Source: Amphirosellinia nigrospora
Taxonomy: Eukaryota; Ascomycota; Sordariomycetes; Xylariales; Xylariaceae
DNA: 64,000 nt
Reading direction: 5' to 3'
Assembly (NCBI GenBank): GCA_004123355.1
Contig: SCHM01000004.1
Coordinates: 4,925,017-4,989,016 of the forward strand
Part shown: piece after piece, positions 10,729-22,181 of the stretch
Layout: the number at the start of each line of letters is the position of its first letter
Position numbering within the stretch: position 1 is the first letter of the stretch
Translations under genes and position numbers: made by a program
Notes under the pieces: model-generated
Told to the model about the DNA's origin: nothing
The model's database searches: none
The model's input: the letters and a program-made list of their open reading frames with translations, nothing else

Positions 10729-13344
10729 TCACAATGGTGGCGCATCGGGATCCATCATGCACTGGTCGACGCGCATGAGCTGCTTGCCGGTGGCCTTGGC
10801 GATCTCGATGAACTGCGGGAGGTAGCTCACGGTGCTGTTGTACAGGTAGTGCATGACGGTGATGCTGCCGCCGGCCGCCACGTCGCGTTTGAAGGCGTCG
10901 ATCTGCTTCTCGGGTGTCGACGTCTCGGCCCACAGCCAGTCCTCGATGTCGACGCTCCACTGCACGATGTACGGGTCCGGGACTAGCGCGGCGTACCGCT
11001 GGCGCATGCGGGCGCCCTCGGTGCCGAAGGGGGGCCGGAAGTACTTGGTGTTCTGCGTCTGCCCGAACACCTGCGACACAGCCCTGAGGTCGTTGGTGTA
11101 CTCCCAGTCGATCGACGCCTCGTCGGCGAGGCCCTCGAGACCCGGGTGCGTGTAGCTGTGCAGCGCGATCTGGTGGCCCTTGCTCTCCATCTCGCGGTAG
11201 ACGTTGCTGAGGTTCGTGGACGGGTCGAGCAGGGGCGCGCCGACGGTGAAAAGGTCGCCTTGAAGCCCGCCTCGTCGATGATGCGCATCACCTGCTGCGC
11301 GTAGGCCGGGTCGCCGTCGTCGATGGCGAAGGCGAACGAGTTGGGCCGCTTGCAGGCGAAGATGAAGTTGCCCGACGGCAGCTTGACCGGCACCTTGAAG
11401 GACGCCGGGACCTTGCTCACGATCTCGATCTTGGAGAGGACGGTCGCCGTGGTCGAGTAGAACCCCTTGAGCGCCACGCCGATGACCCTGCTGCGGTCGA
11501 CGTTGAAGTGGTTCATGGGGATGTAGATGTCCGTCGCCGTCGAGTAGCGCGCCGCCTCGAGCGAGTCCCACGTCTCCGGGTACGGCATCGCGTCGTTGTC
11601 GCACTTGGCGTTGTGCTGCTGTAGCGCGACCGTGAACTTGTTGCTGCCCGTGTACGCGATGTGCAAGTAGGACCCGTCGAACGACCGCATGTCCCGGCAC
11701 GTCTCTGAGATCTGCGTCTGCCATCCCAGGTCCGCGTCCGACGTCTGCAGTGTCATGGCGTTGCGCTTATATGTGATCTGGAGACCCTCGTCCTCGGTGC
11801 CGTGCCACTGGTCGAGCGCGTTCGTCTCGTCGTTGGCGAACGTGTCGATGACAAACGTCGTCGCTGTAGACGCTGGGGCTGGTACCGTGGACGTCGGCTC
11901 CTGCGGCTCCTTGATGGGCGGTGCCACGTACTCGGCCACCTCGGTGCCGCAGTATATGGCCATCGGACCTAGCGTGACGGCTTTGTTAAGGCCGGAGAAG
12001 ATGACCTGCGTGAACTTGCTGTAGTCGAGGCCGGAGAACTTGCTGAATGGGATCGAGTATAGCTGCTCCTTGCCGTTGAATGTCCAACCAAGGCTCTTTG
12101 TCGTCACCACTACGTCTTTGGTCGAGTCGCCGCTGCATATGTCGTCCTTGCTGGACGACAGCGTCACCTCGAACGTCGTGCCCGCGGCCGCTGTGATCCG
12201 CAACGACACACCGCCGTAATCCCGGGCATCGAAGCAGCCGAGCTGAGAGTAGAAGTACGAGTCCGTGTCTGTCGGGGTAAGCGCCACCTTGTTGTTGGCG
12301 ACGACGACTGACTTCATCGTGCCGTCATCGCTGGTCGGCTTGAGCATGGCGTTGTAGTAGAGGAACGTCAGTCGCGATTGCGATGCCCAGTCGTCGATCA
12401 GCGAGATCTCGCAAGCGGCAGTGTCCCTCGATTGGACCTCGGCGTGGTCGGCCGCGGCACGGAGCGCTACACCTTCCAGCTCGTCTTTCTTCCCCCACCC
12501 CCACGGGTCGTCGTCGTCTCCCCATGGGTCATCTCCCCACGGGTCTTCAGGCCAGGGTGTGGGTGTCGGCCAAGGACGGCGCGTCGTAGTTGGAGTCACC
12601 GTCACGGTGATGGTAGTTACGCCACTTGTAGGAGTAGGTATGGGGGTGGGAATGGAAGTAGGCGTATCAGTAGGTGTATCGGTAGGAGTAGGAGCTGGCG
12701 GATCACCAGGAGGCTCAGCGGCGGCGCAGACCAGTTGGAAATTATCCAGCTGCCATACGTTATCGGTTCCGCTCAAGCCGGCCGAGAAGCCATACCACAC
12801 GAAACCGACGGTGCCGCTGACACTTGCGTTGGTCCAGCTGCTGAGTGGGACTATAACGGTCTCGAGGGAGCCTCTCAGGCCATTTATGGTGTAGTAATAG
12901 CTCTGGTACTCGGTGGCTGAGCAGTTGGCCTTGGTCTGTAGCTCGAGCGAGACTGAGGCGGCCTCGGGTCCTTTGATATTGAAGGAGACGCTGTCGTATC
13001 CGAGGGCAACAGTGTCTACGCACTCGAACTGCTCGTATAAGTACGCTGTGTCCTGTTGACTAGGGACGAAAGTCAGTATGCCATCGTCTGTGCTGGTTGA
13101 ATTGAAGGTGGCGTCATCTATTTATATTTAGTCCTATTGTGTATGCCACTGTGTGCTTTCTGTTACGGGAGGTCTTACCGCTTGTGTCTCCCGCCAGCGT
13201 ATTCTTTCCCTCCAACCACGACGAGAAATCATCAATCAGAAGATGCGCCGTGCATGCTTCCATAGGGATGTCCCGCCTTTGCGGAATAATATTCGACGAC
13301 GCGCCATTGGCGAGCAGCGCCGCGGTAACGATAGGTAGCAGCAT
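10729..13344 (-). CDS. secreted CE4 polysaccharide deacetylase (chitin deacetylase-like) with repeated beta-sandwich-like modules
   Basis: Exon 1 is 13179-13344 and exon 2 is 10729-13117, with a 61-bp intron (GTAAGA...AATAG). The product is about 851 aa. Start at MLLPIVTAALLANGASS, a plausible signal peptide. Layout: module 1 (about 30-190), a Pro/Thr-rich then Trp-Pro-Asp-Gly-rich linker (about 190-266), module 2 (about 293-446), module 3 (about 476-626) and the NodB deacetylase domain (about 635-851). The modules share a pattern such as IDDF/IDDW/IDTF at their starts and resemble carbohydrate-binding beta-sandwiches; that role is inferred. Catalytic marks: FAFAIDDGDPAY (metal Asp motif), ALHSYTHPGL (HSxxH), YFRPPFGTEG, QWSVDIEDW and VMHYLYNST. 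CE4 enzymes remove N-acetyl groups from chitin and related wall polymers. One base is missing at the A run 11249-11252 (FKATFFTVGAP is split between frames). No GPI-anchor tail is seen. Confidence 0.88.
13118..13178 (-). other. intron of the CE4 deacetylase gene
   Basis: 61 bp on the minus strand with GTAAGA donor and ATAG acceptor. Splicing in phase 1 joins GDTSG/D to DATFNSTSTDDG and keeps the frame open. Confidence 0.8.
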
Positions 13345-14741
13345 GTTTATCGTTTGACAAACCGAGCCGCGTGTGCCCGAGGATAGACAGGAGCCACAGA
13401 GCCTTCTATCCAGGGAGCACGAAGACGACGGCGGCGAGCCTCGTATTATAAGGCGCCAGAGCTCAGCTCCTCCAAGTCCCGGGACATCGATCGACAGGGC
13501 CAGACCTCTCTTGGGAAAAAATCTTGGGTTACATGACAGGATCAACGTCGCGGACTAGATCTCCAGTTGCCGACGCGCTGGCGACAAGGTTCTCCACACA
13601 TTATACGATATCAAGGGCACATGAGAGGCCCGTCTAAAGGACCGTCGGTTCCGTATTCTGGAGCGCGGTGTATGTGTCTCTCTCCAATGTTGTGGCACCG
13701 AATTTCCCCGTTTTTTCTTACTCGCCGCGAAGCTCTCGGCTGCATTTATTCCCAATATGCAGCTGTCAATGCCACCTAGTCATGCTGTGTCATATGATGC
13801 AGTTCTGACGGCTTTTATTGTGGCACAATTTTGACATGAGTTTATAATGAACTTCTAAACAATTACTCGTTGCGAAAACTTCCTCTCGCCTTTCCGGGAA
13901 CTTGTTGCGATTTAGCTATAGGTAAACGAGACTGAAGTTTACCCACCCCATCCACGTTTACGCCTGTCATCTTCGCGAGCCGCAAATGCTTGGCATACCT
14001 CCAAGCGAAGATTTTAATTGATATTTACCGAGTCGGGAACAGAACAGCGTGGCATCCGAAGGGTAGCAGTCGCCCCTGGCTCTCTATAGAAGATGGCACG
14101 GTGGATAGTGTGGCGCGAGCGCACGCTTCGTCTCTCAGATCGAATGCGAAATCCAATATTGAGAGTCGAAGCGGCAGTAGAAGAAAAAAGGGTCTGGAAC
14201 AAACAGGCTCTGGTAGACGTTAGCCTAATATATACGTGCGAATGGCACGGACATTTCGTGCGCGTAAAATGCTCCAAGGTAAAAGAATTGGCAATGATCG
14301 GCGTTCAGATGGGGGAAGAAGAGCCATCGTGTTGTTGTTTTTCTTTCGTATTTCTCTGCACTCGGACAGCGTCTCGCATGCTACGTGAACGTTGCCTCGC
14401 TTAGGCCCTTCTCCCGCATGGCTACTGCATGAAATATTGGCCTGGATCCCGCTGTTTTTTTGGTGCAATTTAATCATGCATGATTTCAGCCGGTCTTGGC
14501 CGCAGAGGAAAAGATCTGGAAAAGCCGGTGGAATTCCATTGGGTGGGACCCCTGATTAGATTACGTTTGGGAATTTCAATCGTTTAATCGCAATGTTGCA
14601 TGTCGAAGTAGGATTGGCACTGTCGTGATTTGTCTCCAATGTTTGTTGTTGGTGGTAGAAGCGAGCGACGTGTTTCCATAGGGATACGTACTAATTCACT
14701 CGATTGATATCTTTATAGCATCAGTACACATTGCTGTTTTG
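13345..14741. promoter_or_regulatory. intergenic region upstream of the deacetylase
   Basis: About 1.4 kb between the deacetylase start (-) and a possible gene remnant (+). Several overlapping ORFs up to ~100 codons are present on both strands with no recognisable family. It probably holds the deacetylase promoter. I see no RNA gene or repeat. Confidence 0.45.
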
Positions 14742-15128
14742 ATGAAGGAGGAGGATTTCGATGTCAAAGTTGTCAACCCGTCCTGGAGCATGCGTTCGGT
14801 TACCGAAACCGGCGATGGAGGCGCTTATGAGCCAATCAGCTCTTTGCAAGCTATGCACCAAGTCCAAGACGCCAATAATTCCAACGGCGCTCTAAAAGGA
14901 ATACAGAGTTGCGAGAAGGCATGCATACTACGTGTGATCATCTTTCCCCTGCACGCTCTGAATGACTACTGAATTTCGATTCCGCAGACAGCCGGCGATG
15001 GAGACATCCAGTCAGGCTCAGCCGGTAAATCGGATGAATCGCTTATGCCCGGCAAGAAACGCCGTGTCCCGTCGACGATCATTGCCGTAACGGTACCCGG
15101 TAGTTTGAATATATTTGTTGATAGTTAG
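14742..15128 (+). pseudogene. possible 5' remnant of a membrane-protein gene at the island edge
   Basis: An ATG at 14742 opens MKEEDFDVKVVNPSWSMRSV, resembling the cytoplasmic N-tail (VVNPSWS, then a Tyr/Pro/Ser-rich stretch) of fungal type II membrane proteins. The frame stops at 14972. A second open stretch begins after a good acceptor (TCCGCAG, ending 14987) and runs in phase 0 as TAGDGDIQSGSAGKSDESLM to KKRRVPSTIIAVTV, where a membrane segment would be expected, then stops at 15128. Joining them needs a GC donor at 14919 (AAG|GCATGC), which is non-canonical. The remainder of such a gene is absent; the next kilobase grades into mutated repeat DNA. This could be a gene cut by repeat insertion, or a chance pair of ORFs. 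Confidence 0.33.
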
Positions 15129-16130
15129 AGGCTGTTCTCACCTTCAAATCATGCAACGTCCCATGAGTGGGCTAATTACACCGTGACCTAGGATCGGCAG
15201 TGAGGCGAAATATCGGCTTGTCTTGCTTGATGTTGATCTCATGGTCTCTCATCTCTGAAGTTGAGCTGACAATATCAGTATAATATTTTGAATTTTTGGG
15301 TTATGCTGTTGTACGTAGATGTGAATCTTCCCAGGTGAATAACTTAGTATACGACAAGGTGCTGGCCACGCCTTATGCCGCCGCAAAGGGTTTTCGGTAT
15401 GAAAACTGGTATCACGAGCGAGCTAAGTAGCACTCATTGCATAAGGAAATTCATTTGCTCTCTAATATGCTACATTCTCAAAGTTGATAGGAATAAAGCT
15501 ATTCCTAAGCCCCTGGCACACGCCCTTGTGAAAGAAGGGAGAAAATGAAGTTTTCATTACATTACAATGACGATTACACAGATCTTACATAAGTAAAATA
15601 TACAGTACCACACGGATCTCATACGGAGTTAGCTAATTACTACCCTACGAGGCTAAGGCAGTCGTACAAAGTTATCGTAGATCTTAAACAAACGCCGAAG
15701 CTAAACCCGAACACCAAAACACTTAGTCTCCGGCCAGATAGGTCTTTATTCAGGTCTACGGAAGCCTGAGCAGCTGTGAAAAAGAAAAAGAGAATTCTAA
15801 ACATAAAAGGGCACGGAATCCTCCCTCCTAAGAATAGAAAACTTAGATCTTAAAAGCACCTAAAAGTACTATAGTTGTTTCTTATTTAATTTGAACTAAT
15901 ACTAAGCGCTCTATGGAAGCTTTTGTGACAATTACGAAAAAAGTAGTATATTAAAGAGGTAAAAACTAGCTATTGGTTTCTATCTATTAGTCATCCTACC
16001 CCCTTGATTAATATGCGGACTATAACACCAAGCAAGGGTGTAAAGTGATACTTTAAGTACTTATTGTTATACAAATGGTCTAAAACCTGTTAAGTAGTCG
16101 TAAGGCGTAACTTAAACTTTATTATATAAA
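15129..16130. other. transition zone between gene region and RIP island
   Basis: Base composition falls steadily across this kilobase. G/C-containing words are still common to about 16.1 kb, after which A/T dominates. No gene, RNA or repeat terminus recognised. It may include remains of the sequence downstream of the 14742 remnant. Confidence 0.5.
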
Positions 16131-19100
16131 GACTTTTAAACATTAATACTTTTTTTTAAATAAATAAGCGATTTTAAAAACTATTATCTTATAATTTAAA
16201 ATATTAAAAACTTAATGCGCTTTTTATTATATAAATTTAGCGTAAAGCTTATTAATTATTAAAATAAAAAGTATATAAACGTATTATTTAACTATTTAAC
16301 TATATAATAAAATAAACAAAATAACTTGTTTATATATAATAAATACTTTATACTTTTATATAATATTTATAGTAATTTTTTAACCTAGTATTATTTTAGT
16401 ATTTTTGCTTAAAAAATAATATAAGTTTAAATAAATAATTTATTTTTATTAATTAATTAACCAAGGATTTATATTATAAATTATAAACTTATAAAAAAAA
16501 AACTTTTATAGTTTTTATATTTATAGCTTTAATAATTTTTATATTAATTATATTAGTTATAATTAAGTTATTTATTTTATTAGTTAAATATTTTAAAAAC
16601 TTATTGTTTATTTTTATTAACGTTATTATTAAATATAAAACGTAATTTTTTAATATTTAGCGTAAATTTTTGTTTTGCTTTAAATAATAAAAAAAATAGC
16701 AGTTTTTATAGTTGTTAAATTAAATAGTTATAAAGTTATTAAAATTATATATATTAAATTTTCGTATTATATAACTTTAACGATATTTTTTTAATAATTT
16801 TAATTTTTAAATTTATATAATTTATTTTTGTTTAATAAACATTCGTAAAATCTTTAAAATATTTTTTTAAGGTTTTTTTATATATTTTTAAATTATTAAA
16901 TTATAAAAATCGCTAAGTTTAATCGCTAGAAATTATTTTTAGCTTTAGCGCTTTTTTAAATTTTTTAAATATATTTTTTAAAAGTAGTTTTATTAATTTA
17001 TTTTTTATATTTTTTATATAAACTTATTTTAACTATATTATTTTTTGCTTAATTTATTTATAAATAAAATATTTAAATATTTATATGTTTATTTTTATTA
17101 TATTATATTAAATTTTTTATAAATATAATAAAATTTTAATTATTGTTATAAATAATTATTATATAAAGCTTTTTTAATATTTTTACTATTTTTTAGTTTT
17201 TAATAACTAGCGTTTAGTTCGTTATATAATTATAAAAGCTATATTATTTTTTTAGTTATATTAGTTATATTTTAATATTTAGCTTTATATTAATAATATT
17301 ATAGTTTATTATAATTTCGATAATTAGTTAATTATATTATTATTAAAGTTAAAAATATGTTTTTAGGGTAATTTTTTCGTATTTAGATTTTTTTAATTTA
17401 TATTAGTTTAGTTTATTAAAAACTATAACGTATTATATAACTATTTTAGCTATATAATTATCCTAGCTATTTTTTAGTATTTTTATATAAATAATTAAAA
17501 TAATTTAATTATAATATTAAAAATTAATTAAAATTAATTAAAATTATTTTTATTAAATATTTTTATTTTATTTTAATATATATATATATTATATTTAAGC
17601 TTATTATAAATTTTATAATATTATTTATTTATAATATTTTTTTATATAATAATAATTTAATTATATTTTATTGTTTATTTAGTTTTTAATAGTTTTTTAG
17701 TTTTTTAATTTTATTTTTTTTATATAATAAATATTTTTTTAATTTAAATCCGTTTATTTATCGTATAATAATATTAGCTTAGTTTATAATATATTTTTCG
17801 AAGTTTAATTATTTTAAATTAAAATAATATAATTTAATATTTTAATATATTTATTTTTTTTATAATTTAATTAATTATATTTAAAATAATTATAAAAAAC
17901 TATTTTAATATTATATAATTTTATATTTAATATATTAAACTTATAATTTAATATTTTTATATTATAAAATATTATAATTTTTAAATTGAAAGTTTATTAA
18001 ATAATTTTAAAAATATTATAGTTAAATTTTTAAATAAAATTATAAAATAATATATTTTAAATTATATAAAATAAAACTAGCTTTTTAAAAGTTTTTTTTA
18101 ATATTTTTTAATATTATTATAATGTTATATATAATATAAATAATATAAAAAAAAATTCTTTTTTAATATAAATAATATAAACTTAAGCTAATTTATTAAT
18201 TTATTTATTATATAATTATTTTAAAAAACTAAATAATTAATATTTAAAAAATAAAATTTATATAATAAATAAATAAATATATAAAAATAATAATTTTATA
18301 TTTATTAATATATAATTTAAATTTAATAAAATAATAATTTTTATAACTATTTAAAATTAAAAAATAATAAATATTTTTATATAATATATTATATAATAAT
18401 AAAAATATTTAATTTAATTTAAACTTTTTTTATTTATAGTTTAATTATTTTTTATTATTTTAATTTTTTAATTAGTTAATAAATAGTTATTTTTATATTA
18501 AAATAATAAATAAATTAATTTAGCTAAAATAATTTATAATAAAATAAAATAAATATATAATAAAATAATAAAAATAAAATAATTTATTTTTAATTATTTT
18601 ATTAAATAGTTTTTAATTATTTATAATATTTATATAATATTATAATTATTTTAAATAATATTTAATTTATTATAAATTTTATTTTATTAAAATTATAAAT
18701 ATTTATTTTATAAAGGTTTTTATTTATAATTATATTTTATATAAATATAAATTATTTTTAATATTTATTAAACTTTTTATATAAAATTTATTAATAATTA
18801 ATTTAATAATTAAAATATATTTAAAGTTTTAATAAATAATATATAATATTTATATAATAATTAATTAGTTATATTTTTAATATTATTTAATTTAAATAAA
18901 AACTTTTATAAATTTAAATTAAATATATATTATATAATTAATATTTTATTTAATTTTAATAATTAATATTTTAAAAAATATATTTAAAACTTTAAAAAAA
19001 TTCTAATTTAAAATAATAAAAATTATATAAAAAATATTATAAATTTTTATAATATATTAAAAAATAAGTTTTTATTATATTTTATAAATTATAAAAAATT

Positions 19101-19789
19101 ATAAATTTTTTTTATATATATAATAATATTATTATTAATTATTAAAATATAAAAAAAAAATAATAATTAAATAAAAATTAAAAAAATAGCTAAAATAATT
19201 ATATAATATATTAAACTAAATTTAAGTTTTTTATTTAAAAAATTAATTGTAATAAATAGCTTAAAATTATAAAACTATAAAAAAAAAATTAAATTATAAA
19301 TAAAAATTATAATTAAATATATTAATTAATATAAATTTTTTTATTTTTATAAAATTATTATTAATTATTTCAAAATATTATAATTTTTATAATTTTAATA
19401 ATTTTAATTTCTAATTATAAATATATATAATATTTTAAAATAATTAATAATAATTTTATAAAAATAAAAAAATTATTATTAATTAATATATTTAATTATA
19501 ATTTTATTTATATAATATATAAAATATAATAAATATTATAATAATATAAAATTTTTTAATATTATTTTAATTATTAATATTATAATATTTTAATTAAAAT
19601 AAATAAAAATCTTAAACTAAAATAAATTTATAAAAATTATAATAATAATATATATATAATTTATAAAAATTACTTATAAAATTTTAATTATTATAATAAT
19701 TATTTTAATAATATTATTAATTAAAATAATTAGTTTAAAATTTTTAATTATTTTAAATTTATTTAATATTATAAATATTAAATTTAATA
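16131..19789. mobile_element. mutated repeat segment F, left flank of element A1
   Basis: About 3.7 kb of AT-rich DNA, T-rich on the plus strand to about 18 kb. I found no copy of its ends inside the window. It may be the left half of an older element that A1 split, with its right half in 33044-36360. Broken throughout; family not assignable. Confidence 0.4.
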
Positions 19790-19794
19790 TAATA

Positions 19795-20089
19795 AGTTAT
19801 ACTTTATATACTTAAAAAAATAAAGCTTTAATATATATAGTATATTATATATAAAATCTATAAATAAAGTAAAAAAAAAAAAAGTTTAAATTTATAATAT
19901 AAATAATTATTTAAATATTTACGTAAAGTAATTATATTTATTACTAATGTTTGCTTTTATTTATTATAATAATATTTATTACGAATAATAGTTATATATT
20001 TATTATAAATAGTAAGTATTATAAATAAAGATTATAAGTATTATAGCTAGTAATAAAGCATAGTTATTAAAGCTTATAAATTTATAACT
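19795..20089 (-). repeat. LTR of element A1, left copy
   Basis: Shares with 32761-33038, 36601-36871 and 42913-43174 a run beginning AGTTAT, an internal poly-A tract near its middle-left, and the end TTATAACT. Confidence 0.82.
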
Positions 20090-21966
20090 ACTTTTTTTTC
20101 GAAAAAAAAGAATAATTTAACTAAAGTTAAAATTATAACTATTTTTTAGCGAAAAAAAATTACTTTAAGTTTTTATTAATAACTTTTTATAAAGCTTTTA
20201 TATTATTAAATTATTATACTAGTTTTTTATACGTTGTTTAAGGTTTTTTTGTTTAATTTAATATTTAAGTATATATAAACGTGTTTTTTTTATTTACGCG
20301 TTTTTTTTTCGCGTTATTTTTTTTTTTATACTATAGCTTTATTATTATTTAAATATAGCTTATTAAATTTGTTTTTTTGCGCTGCTTTTAGCTATATTTA
20401 TAATTTTACTAAAAGTCCGGCTAAATTAAAGTTAATATTATAAAGTTTTTTAATATTTTATATTATTTTTAAAACTTTTTGCTAAATATTATATATTATT
20501 AAAGTTTTAATTTTTTTAGTTTATTTAATATTATATTTTTAATAATAAAGTTAAAACGTTTATATTTTTTTAATAATAAATTTTTTTTTTTTTTTAAGTT
20601 TTATTATTTTTTTTTTAAATTTTTTGCTTTTTAACTTAATAATAAATTATTAAAGTATTTTTATAATTAGTTTATATAATAACGATTTAATTTTTTTTAA
20701 ATTATAAAATATTTAATATAAAATATTTCTATTTTTTTTATATATTTTAAATTTTATTATATTATAAAAAAATCTAGTTTATTTAATAAATAATTTATTT
20801 TTTAAAACTATTTTTTTTTAAAATTAATATATAATTTTTATATTAAAATTAAATTTATATTAATTTTTATTAGTTTAATTAATTATACGTTTTTAAATAT
20901 ATTATAAGTTTTTTAGTTAATTTAATAAATTATACTATTTTTTTATTTTTTTTTATATTTATTTAAATTGTTTTTTTTTTAAAAAAGCTTTTATAGCTTT
21001 TTATTTATAGTTTAATTTTTTTAAGTAAAATTAAATAATATTAAAAAATTTATTTTAATTTTAAAAATAATAATTTTATTAAAAAATAAAAATTAATATT
21101 TAAATATAATTTATAATAAATATATATTTAAACTAATTATTTTAATAATAATTTATATATAATCATAATTTTTAATTAATATATTTATTTATAATTTTTA
21201 TTTATTTTATAATTTTATAATATTTTATAATAATTAATATATATTTTATATTTATTAGTTTATATAGTTTATTTATAAAAATAAAAATAAACTAAAGTTT
21301 ATAGTTTAATATTATAATTATAAATATTTTAAAAACTTAGAAAAGTTTTTTATAATATATTTTAATAGCGTTTTTTATAGTTATTTTTATTATATAAAAT
21401 ATAATTTATGTTTATTTATTTAAACAATTTATTATAATTAATATTATTATATTTATATTTATTTTTAAATATTTATTTAAAATCGATAATAAAATAATAT
21501 TATATATATTTAAATATTAAAAAAAATATAAATTTATTAAAAGTTTTATTTTTAAATATTTTAATAAATTTATATTTTATAGTTTATTATATAATAATTA
21601 TAATTTTTATTTAGTTTAAACTATTAATAATATTTAATAATAAATTTATATATTTTATTTTTATTTAAATATATAATAAATATTTTATAATATATTTTTT
21701 AATAAAATATATTTTTAAATATAAATAGTTAAAAATAATTAAACGTTTATAAAAAATAATTAATTTATTTTTTAATTTTTATAGATTTTTTAGTTTATTA
21801 TTTTTTATTCGTTAATAGTAAATTTTTATATTTATATTTTTATAGTTTTTTTTAAAAATTCGCTTAATTAATTATAATTTTATAAAAATATTTAATTTAT
21901 TATATATTTTAATAAAGTTTATTTAATATAACTTTATTTATATAAAAATTAATTATATTATATTAT

Positions 21967-22181
21967 TAATATAATAAAATAAATAAAATTTATATATTAA
22001 AAAAAAATAAAAATAAAATTTTTAAATTTATATAAATTTTATAGGTTTAAATAATATTTATATATATATATATATAGTAAAGCTATACGCATAAACTAGG
22101 CGCTAGCCACGCGGTGGTTAATATACGCCCGCTAAAACGAGTGTATGCGCATACGCGCATACCCCTTGCTTGCGCGTATTA
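21967..22181 (-). repeat. LTR of B1, left copy (least mutated B LTR)
   Basis: 215 bp. From about 22079 it keeps far more G/C than its surroundings, including GCGCTAGCCACGCGGTGG and CGCATACGCGCATACC. The right copy and the B2 copy have the same positions more A/T-converted. Confidence 0.85.

Noticed and set aside
12378-12920. Long plus-strand ORFs opposite the deacetylase
   Set aside because: Shadows of the Pro/Thr- and Trp/Asp-rich coding sequence on the other strand.
1219-13344. Secondary-metabolite gene cluster
   Set aside because: Thioesterase, transporter and aminotransferase could suggest one, but there is no core synthase, and a SNARE and a wall deacetylase are interspersed.
14093-14404. 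103-codon plus-strand ORF
   Set aside because: No recognisable domain, and overlapping ORFs of similar size occur on both strands; likely chance.
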